This document shows, piece by piece, positions 1-5,485 of a stretch of 5,675 bases of DNA. Position 1 is the stretch's first letter; each line of letters starts with the position of its first letter. The notes beneath the pieces are model-generated. The model searched no databases and was not told where the DNA came from. It was given only the letters and a program-made list of their open reading frames with translations. Made by a program: the position numbers and the translations under genes. The stretch is from Bacillota bacterium (lineage in GTDB: Bacteria > Bacillota > Clostridia > Acetivibrionales > DSM-2933): the NCBI GenBank assembly GCA_023441845.1, contig JAEZNF010000200.1, positions 1 to 5,675 on the forward strand. Reading direction: 5' to 3'.

Positions 1-383
1 GTGTTACTGTTATAAGTGATATAGCTGATTTTATAAAGTATAACCTTTTTAAAATAGGAAATTCCAAGGTAGATGCCGAGATTAAGGATATTGAAGAGAT
101 AAGAAGCCCTTTAAAGAAACTCAAGGAGATAAAGAGTACAGTTGCTTCCATGAGGCTGGACTGTATAGCTAGCGCCGGGTTCGGTATATCAAGAAGCAAG
201 ATTGCCGAATACATTAAAGCCGAAAAGGTTAATGTGAACTGGGAGAAGACTGTAAGCCTGACAAAAGAAGTAAAAGAGGGCGACACCATATCTATAAGAG
301 GCAGGGGAAGGGTTGTTCTTGACAGCGTCAGCGGAGTTACCAAAAAAGGAAGGATCAGCGTTTTATTAAAGAAACTATTATAG
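1..383 (+). CDS. ylmH: YlmH-family S4-domain RNA-binding protein, C-terminal part (5' end outside window)
   Basis: The open frame enters from the left edge (first whole codon at base 3) and ends at TAG 381-383, giving 126 residues. The YlmH family is about 255-260 residues, so roughly the second half is visible. The first part (VTVISDIADFIKYNLFKIGN) matches the region just before the S4 domain. The S4 RNA-binding domain starts near base 150 (MRLDCIASAGFGISRSKIAE) and runs to about base 330, with the usual basic helix and the later GDTISIRGRGRV strand. The ATG at 150 is internal, not a start. Family knowledge: YlmH sits in the cell-division (ylm/divIVA) cluster of Firmicutes and is a ribosome-associated S4 protein linked to quality control of stalled 50S subunits. 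The gene directly precedes divIVA, as in Bacillus and many Clostridia, which supports the call. The frame is intact. Confidence 0.88.
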   Translation, partial: VTVISDIADFIKYNLFKIGNSKVDAEIKDIEEIRSPLKKLKEIKSTVASMRLDCIASAGFGISRSKIAEYIKAEKVNVNWEKTVSLTKEVKEGDTISIRGRGRVVLDSVSGVTKKGRISVLLKKLL

Positions 384-391
384 GAGGCGGC
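381..391 (+). promoter_or_regulatory. Ribosome binding site of divIVA overlapping the ylmH stop codon
   Basis: The sequence TAGGAGGCGG begins with the ylmH stop codon TAG, so the AGGAGG core shares bases with it. The core lies about 9 bases upstream of the divIVA ATG at 397. The 13-base gap between the two genes leaves no room for a promoter or terminator. Translational coupling between ylmH and divIVA is therefore likely, though this is inferred from spacing alone. Confidence 0.75.
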
Positions 392-396
392 TTTAG

Positions 397-855
397 ATGA
401 ATTATACCCCTAATGAATTAAAAAACCTCACTTTTGGAAAGAGTCTTGTGAGGGGATATAATGAACTGGAAGTCGATGAGGTGCTGGACAAAATTATTGA
501 AGACTACAGCGCGCTCATACATGAGAATATTGAATTAAAGGACAAGGTAGCGGTTTTAAACGAGGGTATGCAGCATTATAAGAAAATAGAGGAGTCTCTT
601 CAGAATACTCTTATTGTTGCCCAGCAGACTTCGGAGGACATTAAGAAAAACGCTTATGAAAAGGCGGATAACGTTATAAAGGAAGCTGAAATCAAAGCTC
701 AGCGCATAATTGAAGAGGCAAACCAGCAGGTGGTAAAAATCAGGTATGAGTATGAAGATACCAAAAAGAAGCTGCATATTTTTAAGGCAAAATCCGAAAC
801 ATTGCTGCTTTCACAGCTGGAGATGTTGAAACAAACGGTTGAAATGGTAGAATAG
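397..855 (+). CDS. divIVA: DivIVA-family cell pole / division-site protein
   Basis: This 152-residue protein belongs to the DivIVA/GpsB family, close in length to B. subtilis DivIVA (164). The N-terminal lipid-binding domain is visible at residues 1-38: the TPNEL start, TFGKS (12-16), RGYNELEVDEVLDKI (19-33) and DYSAL. A long charged helical region rich in E, K, A and Q follows from about residue 40 to 150 and should form the parallel coiled coil. There is no signal peptide or membrane helix. Family role: it binds negatively curved membrane at poles and septa and recruits partners for division-site placement, chromosome anchoring or polar growth, depending on species. The tip loop reads K15-S-L-V-R19, where B. 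subtilis has KSFR, so it is one residue longer. Two aliphatic residues replace the inserting Phe, still flanked by basic residues. The short C-terminus ends soon after the coiled coil. The ATG with AGGAGG upstream is a clear start. Confidence 0.93.
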   Translation: MNYTPNELKNLTFGKSLVRGYNELEVDEVLDKIIEDYSALIHENIELKDKVAVLNEGMQHYKKIEESLQNTLIVAQQTSEDIKKNAYEKADNVIKEAEIKAQRIIEEANQQVVKIRYEYEDTKKKLHIFKAKSETLLLSQLEMLKQTVEMVE

Positions 856-945
856 TATATTAAAAGTTTTTTGAAAGATAATAATAAATATAAACTGATT
901 TAATCTTTTTTATAGGTATTGAGATCTGTATGTTGGAGGAGATAC
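856..945. other. AT-rich gap between divIVA and aroB
   Basis: These 90 bases are very AT-rich and carry no open frame of note. TTGAAA at 871-876 resembles a -35 box, but no good -10 lies 16-18 bases downstream. AAAGAT (874-879) can pair with ATCTTT (903-908) ahead of a T-run, but the stem is only 6 AT-rich pairs with a 23-base loop. I cannot show that transcription either stops or starts here, so read-through from divIVA into aroB remains possible. Confidence 0.4.
935..940 (+). promoter_or_regulatory. Ribosome binding site that sets the aroB start
   Basis: GGAGGA lies 5 bases ahead of the ATG at 946, an ideal Shine-Dalgarno placement. It decides against the longer frame from TTG at 919, in which this motif would be translated as part of the protein. 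Confidence 0.85.
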
Positions 946-2025
946 ATGATTAAGCTTAACATAAATTTAGGGGAAAGAAGCTATCCTATATATATTACAT
1001 CCGAATACGGCAGTCTTGAAAAAAGCTTTAAGAGTGCCAGGATTAGCGGTAAAGTCGGACTTGTTACCGATACAAACGTAGATAAGTGCCAATCGGAAGA
1101 ATGCATAAACGCACTTAAGGATGCAGGGCTTAACGTGCATAAATTTGTTATTGAAGCAGGGGAAAAAAGCAAGAACCTTGGTACAATAAATGATATATAT
1201 AAGTTTCTGGTTGAAAACAAGTTTGATAGAAATTCCAGTCTGGTTGCCCTTGGAGGGGGAGTTGTAGGAGATATAACAGGATTTGCTGCGGCAACCTTTT
1301 TAAGGGGGATAAATTTTATACAGATTCCTACGTCCCTTTTGGCTCAAGCTGACAGCAGTGTAGGCGGAAAAGTTGGTGTGGATTTTGAAGGGAATAAGAA
1401 CTTGATTGGCGCTTTCTATCAGCCTAGGTTTGTATATATGAATGTCAATTCATTGAAGACCCTGCCGATAAGGGAACTTAGAGCAGGTCTTGCCGAGATA
1501 ATCAAGCATGGTATTATAAGAGATGCCGATTTTTATGAGTACATAGACTATAATATTAAAAAGATATTTAACTTTGATGAGTATACGCTTCAGTATATGG
1601 CAAAGATCAATTGCTCTATTAAAGGCGCGGTAGTAGAACAGGATGAAAAGGAAAGCGATTTGAGAGCTATTCTGAATTTCGGTCATACTATAGGCCATGC
1701 AATTGAGAGTGCTTACGGGTTCGAATATCTGCACGGCGAGTGTGTATCCCTTGGTATGGTCGCCGCATTTAAAATGGCTCATTACCTTGAAATGGTGAAT
1801 CAGGATTCTGTAAATACGATAAAAAATACTCTGACGGAAATAGGATTACCTGTAAAGCTTGAACGAATTGATGTTGAGAAGATATATGAGCATTTGCTGT
1901 ATGACAAGAAGATTCGGAGTGATAAAATTCTCTTTATTCTCCCTAAAGGCATTGGAGAAGTCGTACAATGTGTTATTGACGACGTAGAGCTGATAAAAAG
2001 AGTAATTGGCGATATGGCGGAATAA
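946..2025 (+). CDS. aroB: 3-dehydroquinate synthase
   Basis: The product converts DAHP (3-deoxy-D-arabino-heptulosonate 7-phosphate) to 3-dehydroquinate, the second step of the shikimate pathway, using NAD+ and a divalent metal in the cytoplasm. Starting at ATG 946 gives 359 residues, the usual family length. The NAD-binding segment ALGGGVVGDITGFAAATF is at residues 101-118. IPTSLLAQADSSVGGKVGVD (127-146) and the K151/N152 loop follow. The metal ligands expected in this family are present: E184 in GLAEIIKHG, H247 in NFGHTIGHA, and H263 in YLHGE. All catalytic motifs are intact, so it should be active. An upstream TTG at 919 would add nine residues (MRSVCWRRY) that read through the ribosome binding site, so I reject it. 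The next gene begins 30 bases downstream on the same strand. No other aromatic-pathway gene is visible in the window. Confidence 0.97.
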   Translation: MIKLNINLGERSYPIYITSEYGSLEKSFKSARISGKVGLVTDTNVDKCQSEECINALKDAGLNVHKFVIEAGEKSKNLGTINDIYKFLVENKFDRNSSLVALGGGVVGDITGFAAATFLRGINFIQIPTSLLAQADSSVGGKVGVDFEGNKNLIGAFYQPRFVYMNVNSLKTLPIRELRAGLAEIIKHGIIRDADFYEYIDYNIKKIFNFDEYTLQYMAKINCSIKGAVVEQDEKESDLRAILNFGHTIGHAIESAYGFEYLHGECVSLGMVAAFKMAHYLEMVNQDSVNTIKNTLTEIGLPVKLERIDVEKIYEHLLYDKKIRSDKILFILPKGIGEVVQCVIDDVELIKRVIGDMAE

Positions 2026-2055
2026 GCCTTTTAGGTACTCTGGAGGTAACTTTAA

Positions 2056-2310
2056 ATGACTACATTAAGGTTTGGGAATATTATGGTAGAAGTGGAGCTT
2101 ATCACAGGGAGTGACGGGATGGAATACTTGCATTTCAGGCATCCCTTGTCGGGTACATGGTGCCAGTCCATCAATACTGTTATTGAAGATATGGAAAAGT
2201 ATTATGATCAAAAGAAAATGGAATGGAGAAATCTTGCGGAGTTTATAAAAAAAGATGACAGCTTACATGAAGCTGTTAATAATGAGGTTAAGGATAAAGA
2301 GTATTTTTAG
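2056..2310 (+). CDS. Small hypothetical protein, 84 residues, downstream of aroB
   Basis: I do not recognise this family. The gene has a strong ribosome binding site (GGAGGT 2042-2047, 8 bases before the ATG) and follows aroB by 30 bases. An intrinsic terminator begins one base after its stop, so it looks like a genuine last gene of the operon. The first ~40 residues look beta-rich (TLRFGNIMVEVELI, then EYLHFRHPLSGTWCQS). From about residue 40 the chain is charged and probably helical (VIEDMEKYYDQKKMEWRNLA, then acidic to the end). There is one cysteine (C36) and no signal peptide, membrane helix or metal-binding cluster, so it is probably cytosolic. A link to shikimate metabolism is suggested only by position. 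It could equally be a passenger with an unrelated role. Confidence 0.75.
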   Translation: MTTLRFGNIMVEVELITGSDGMEYLHFRHPLSGTWCQSINTVIEDMEKYYDQKKMEWRNLAEFIKKDDSLHEAVNNEVKDKEYF

Positions 2311-2311
2311 G

Positions 2312-2343
2312 AAAAGCACCTTTTATTATCTGGGTGCTTTTTT
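2312..2343 (+). terminator. Intrinsic terminator after the aroB / small-gene unit
   Basis: AAAAGCACC (2312-2320) pairs perfectly with GGTGCTTTT (2333-2341) across a 12-base loop. The 3' arm runs into six consecutive T (2338-2343). This is a classic rho-independent terminator that begins directly after the stop codon of the 84-residue gene. The A-rich 5' arm means it could also work weakly in the other direction, but no - strand gene points at it. Confidence 0.85.
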
Positions 2344-2451
2344 CATGTTTATGAATGCCTGGTGCTTTTGAACATAATTGTGTTTAATAGCCTTTATTCC
2401 TATAACCTGATGGTTTTGAAGAATATAGAAGCTGCTTTATTATTTGACCTA

Positions 2452-2480
2452 TTGAAAAATGCAAAATTATCATGTATGAT
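2452..2480 (+). promoter_or_regulatory. Sigma-A-type promoter for the LRR-SLH gene
   Basis: TTGAAA (2452-2457) and TATGAT (2475-2480) each match the vegetative consensus at five of six positions and are separated by exactly 17 bases. Transcription would begin near 2487, giving a leader of about 110 bases. TTGACC at 2444-2449 is an alternative -35, but no good -10 lies at the right distance from it. The promoter lies downstream of the terminator at 2312-2343, so the surface-protein gene should be transcribed on its own. Confidence 0.65.
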
Positions 2481-2482
2481 AA
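2467..2482. promoter_or_regulatory. Perfect inverted repeat overlapping the -10 box (possible operator)
   Basis: TTATCAT and ATGATAA form a perfect 7+7 dyad around a central GT, covering the whole -10 hexamer (2475-2480). A dimeric repressor bound here would block RNA polymerase. Some dyads are expected by chance in AT-rich DNA, and I cannot name a regulator, so the operator role is inferred. Confidence 0.4.
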
Positions 2483-2583
2483 AAATGAGTTACTGTACAT
2501 ATAAAATTTAGATATAGTTGTAAAATATAGAGATAAAAAGTATGGGTTTGTGTTTTTAATATACCATATTATGGCTTTTAATT

Positions 2584-2590
2584 AAGGGGG
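2584..2590 (+). promoter_or_regulatory. Ribosome binding site of the LRR-SLH gene
   Basis: AAGGGGG lies 6 bases ahead of the ATG at 2597. It fixes the start so that the product opens with a proper secretion signal (MHIGKR followed by a hydrophobic stretch). Confidence 0.8.
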
Positions 2591-2596
2591 ATACAA

Positions 2597-5482
2597 ATGC
2601 ATATAGGCAAAAGAATTTTCTGCTTCATAATAGCCTTGTTTTTGGTTGTTAATTATTTCGATGCGCCCAGCTTTTCTGAATCGGTGAATATTAGCCTGGA
2701 AATCCGGCGAAATCCTATTAGTGATGGTGATAAAACCGGTAAAATAGATATAAGTGTACTGATTTATGGTGTTTCTGAGGAAGACTTAAAAAACGCAGTT
2801 ATAGAAATGTCTTTGTTTGATGGAGCGGAAGCTAATTATACCAACTTTACTAATATCCAAAGATCAGGACCTTATAAATCCACAAATTCGGCTTTACCCT
2901 TTTACATATTTGAAACAAGAAGTATAGATCTGCCATTCGATTCAAATTACAAGTTAGAGCTATGCAGTGTTGTCAACGGTGAAAAGTATGTACTGACGGA
3001 GGAGTTTGATGTCGGGCCTATATCTGATATTGCTCAGGGAATAGAAATAATCGGCAGTCCAATAGACAATCTTATGGAAGACGGTTTCATTAAGATTTCA
3101 TGGAAACCTGCAACTGATGTAAGTTATTATAAATTATACTTTTGTAATAGTATTAATGAATTAGAATATCCGAAAAACGAATGGTATATTGAAGGGGATA
3201 AAACCAGTATATCAATTGATCCTCTAGAATTTCTGAAAAGATCATCAGATACGTTCTACTTTTTTATTGTAGCATATAAGGGAAGTAATAATAGGATATG
3301 CCGCTCCCAAATGTATAAATTAACCATGCCATTGGATTATCCGGTGCATTTTAAAGATCCGAATCTTGAAGCTGCGATTAGAAAAGCGGTAAAGAAGGAG
3401 GATGGAGGTATCCTTCTTCTTAGCTGTGTAAAAAATATTAATTTTTTAGATGCATCAAATAAATCTATAAACGATATTGGAGGTATTCAGTATTTATCCG
3501 GTCTCACCAATCTTAAATTAAATGAAAATTCAATCAGTGATATAAGTGCGTTATGTGAACTGACTACTAAACTGAAAAGTCTGGATTTGAGCGGCAATCA
3601 GGTAACAAGTATTGCGGATTTGGGCTGTCTTACCGGTCTTAATATCCTGAATTTATCAAATAACAATATTAAAGAAATCGGACCGCTAAGTTCTTTGAAA
3701 AGTTTACAGGCTTTATTTATAGATAGTAATCAAATTGAGGATATAAGCGCGCTGAAATTACTTATAAATTTGAAATACCTTATGTTGTTAGGGAATAATA
3801 TAACTGATTTTTCTCCTGTGGCGTCTTATTATAATAATCTGATTATTAAGGATTTTATTTTAAACACTAATCCAATTGCAACCAGACCGGCATCACCGAC
3901 ACCTGCTGCAACCGATACAATGGTATCAAATACGCCAACACCTACCCCAACAAATACAATGATACCTGATACTCCGACACCTGTTCCAACTGATACAATG
4001 ACACCAAATACACCAACAGTGTCTAAAACAACTGAGACCCCGACGCCATATAAGTCTGAACCTTCATATGAGCCATCGGTTATTCCGGCTTATACAGAGA
4101 CTCCGCCCCCTCAGGTGACACCGTCTAATATTCCGCTATACAAATTTACCGATGATAATATGAAAAAACTAATGGAGAAGACTGTCGGCAAGACTATGGA
4201 GAATATCACCAGGGGTGATCTTGAGAGGATAACCATACTTGATGCTTCGGGTCTAAATTTAACGAGCCTCGAAGGTATTCAAAATTTGTGTAATTTGGCA
4301 AGTATAGAACTGGATTCGTATTATTCGGATGATGGTATACTCTTATACAACTATATAAGTGATTTGAGCCCGCTAAGAAATTTATCCTATCTGCAAAATC
4401 TGATACTGGTCGGTAATAATGTAAGCGATGTAAGCCCTTTGAGTGGCTTAACCAATCTGAATAATCTAGATCTGGGTACCAATAATATAAAAGATATTAC
4501 TCCTTTATCAAGCCTTGTGAAATTGAAAAACCTGAGTTTATTCAGTAATGATAACATAACCGATATAAGACCTCTTTCCAACATGAAAGAATTGGTATAT
4601 CTTGATTTGGGCTATAATGCCGTTGAAGACATTAGCTGCTTAAGCAATCTTGTGAATCTGGAAATATTATACCTTGATAATAATAATGTAAAGGATGACA
4701 AACCCTTGAAGGGTTTAAAGAAGTTGAAGATAATAGGTCTTGATAATAATCCGATAACCAATTATACAGGGCCTGGTGCCTCACAAACCCCAGCCCCAAC
4801 ACCTTTGGTTTCCGGAAATATTATAATTCCAATTGGTAATATGACACCAAACCCGTATCTGACACCTACACCAACTTCCAAAAGCAAAATTACACCGACA
4901 CCGACCGGTAAAACTATGACTAATATACCGGATAGAAAACTGCCTTCTACCTCCGGTTTTAAAGATATTGACGGACACTGGGCCAAGGACAATATTGCCA
5001 GACTGATTGAAAAGGGGATTATAACAGGTTACCCTGATGGTACGGTAAGGCCTGATCTGGAAATATCCAGGGCAGAGATCGTTGTGATGCTTGCTAAAGC
5101 TGTTAATCTCAAGCCTTCAGAGAGTACAGTATTGAATTTTGCTGATGGTAAGGATATCCAGGCATGGGCAAGCGGGTATGTAAAAGCGGCTGTGGAAAAA
5201 AAGATAATTAATGGATATGAAGACAATACATTCAGGCCTTCCGCCAGGCTAGTGCGTAGAGATATGACGGTCATGGCATTAAGGGCATTCGGTTATACGG
5301 AAGCAATAGAAAAAAGCCTTGGCTTTAAGGACTCAGAAAATATACCTGAGTGGGCAAAGGCTTATATAGCTAAAGCAGTTGAATTGGGTATAGTAAACGG
5401 TTATAAAGACAACACATTTAGACCCGATAATAGTATAACCCGTGCTGAGGCGTTTACGATAATATCCAAATGCTTGAAGTAG
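2597..5482 (+). CDS. Secreted S-layer-type surface protein with FN3-like domain, two internalin-like LRR modules and three SLH domains
   Basis: This is a 961-residue cell-surface protein, probably a binding or adhesion factor; its ligand is unknown. Order of parts: a signal peptide (1 to ~28; basic MHIGKR then hydrophobic IFCFIIALFLVV); an unassigned beta-rich region (~30-140); an FN3-like domain (~150-245; W169, YYKLYF, FYFFIVAYKG); LRR module 1, with a cap beginning FKDPNLEAAIRKAV at 252 and 22-23-residue repeats at 284-428; a P/T-rich linker (~429-514); LRR module 2, with a second cap (FTDDNMKKLMEKTV, ~517-544) and repeats at 545-722; a second P/T-rich linker (~723-786); and SLH domains at about 788-838, 848-900 and 910-961. 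SLH domains bind pyruvylated secondary wall polymer, so the protein should be anchored there non-covalently. SLH1 has SRAE and SLH3 has TRAE, but SLH2 has VRRD. No catalytic domain, dockerin, cohesin or sortase motif is seen. It has its own promoter. The frame is intact. Confidence 0.93.
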   Translation: MHIGKRIFCFIIALFLVVNYFDAPSFSESVNISLEIRRNPISDGDKTGKIDISVLIYGVSEEDLKNAVIEMSLFDGAEANYTNFTNIQRSGPYKSTNSALPFYIFETRSIDLPFDSNYKLELCSVVNGEKYVLTEEFDVGPISDIAQGIEIIGSPIDNLMEDGFIKISWKPATDVSYYKLYFCNSINELEYPKNEWYIEGDKTSISIDPLEFLKRSSDTFYFFIVAYKGSNNRICRSQMYKLTMPLDYPVHFKDPNLEAAIRKAVKKEDGGILLLSCVKNINFLDASNKSINDIGGIQYLSGLTNLKLNENSISDISALCELTTKLKSLDLSGNQVTSIADLGCLTGLNILNLSNNNIKEIGPLSSLKSLQALFIDSNQIEDISALKLLINLKYLMLLGNNITDFSPVASYYNNLIIKDFILNTNPIATRPASPTPAATDTMVSNTPTPTPTNTMIPDTPTPVPTDTMTPNTPTVSKTTETPTPYKSEPSYEPSVIPAYTETPPPQVTPSNIPLYKFTDDNMKKLMEKTVGKTMENITRGDLERITILDASGLNLTSLEGIQNLCNLASIELDSYYSDDGILLYNYISDLSPLRNLSYLQNLILVGNNVSDVSPLSGLTNLNNLDLGTNNIKDITPLSSLVKLKNLSLFSNDNITDIRPLSNMKELVYLDLGYNAVEDISCLSNLVNLEILYLDNNNVKDDKPLKGLKKLKIIGLDNNPITNYTGPGASQTPAPTPLVSGNIIIPIGNMTPNPYLTPTPTSKSKITPTPTGKTMTNIPDRKLPSTSGFKDIDGHWAKDNIARLIEKGIITGYPDGTVRPDLEISRAEIVVMLAKAVNLKPSESTVLNFADGKDIQAWASGYVKAAVEKKIINGYEDNTFRPSARLVRRDMTVMALRAFGYTEAIEKSLGFKDSENIPEWAKAYIAKAVELGIVNGYKDNTFRPDNSITRAEAFTIISKCLK
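3911..4027 (+). repeat. Three tandem 39-base repeats encoding the first P/T-rich linker
   Basis: Three consecutive 13-residue units are encoded in frame: TDTMVSNTPTPTP, TNTMIPDTPTPVP and TDTMTPNTPTVSK (protein residues 439-477). All share T-x-T-M and (N/D)TPT at the same positions, and the third copy decays at its end. The DNA copies differ mostly at third codon positions. The units form a flexible, probably O-glycosylated spacer between the two LRR modules. Copy number is likely to vary between strains. Confidence 0.75.
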
Positions 5483-5485
5483 CAG

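Larger units (their letters stand above)
2344..2596. other. Non-coding promoter region of the LRR-SLH gene
   Basis: These 253 bases are very AT-rich and have no convincing open frame on either strand. They contain a second copy of the terminator 3' arm sequence (GGTGCTTTT, 2361-2369), a sigma-A-type promoter (2452-2480), a perfect dyad over its -10 box (2467-2482), a smaller dyad (2557-2571) and the ribosome binding site (2584-2590). No riboswitch or structured RNA that I can recognise is present in the roughly 110-base leader. Confidence 0.6.

Noticed and set aside
556..777. Antisense open frame opposite divIVA with hydrophobic product
   Set aside because: The Leu/Phe-rich translation is what the reverse of a Lys/Glu-rich coiled coil gives. 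There is no independent support for a gene.
871..911. Possible terminator or promoter in the divIVA-aroB gap
   Set aside because: The stem is only six AT-rich pairs around a 23-base loop, and TTGAAA at 871 lacks a -10 at proper spacing. Both are expected by chance in such AT-rich DNA.
919..945. TTG start at 919 that would extend AroB by nine residues
   Set aside because: The extension would translate the GGAGGA ribosome binding site, has an un-AroB-like MRSVCWRRY sequence, and makes the protein longer than the family. ATG 946 fits both spacing and length.
1450..1782. 110-codon antisense open frame within aroB
   Set aside because: It lies inside a highly conserved enzyme gene, has no ribosome binding site and no recognisable protein features. 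It is a shadow of the + strand codon pattern.
2518..2546. Second promoter candidate TTGTAA-17-TATGGG
   Set aside because: The -10 matches consensus at only three of six positions, and the upstream promoter at 2452-2480 is clearly better.
2467..2596. Leader of the LRR-SLH gene considered as a riboswitch
   Set aside because: It is about 110 bases, almost all A/T, with only short dyads and no conserved riboswitch core that I can recognise.
3911..4027. Tandem repeats considered as a CRISPR array
   Set aside because: The units are contiguous, degenerate and in frame with a coding sequence, with no unique spacers. They encode a protein linker.
4762..4992. Antisense open frames opposite the second P/T linker
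   Set aside because: They arise from the low-complexity ACC/CCA repeats of the linker read backwards (Gly/Val-rich). They have no ribosome binding site and lie wholly within a strong + strand gene.
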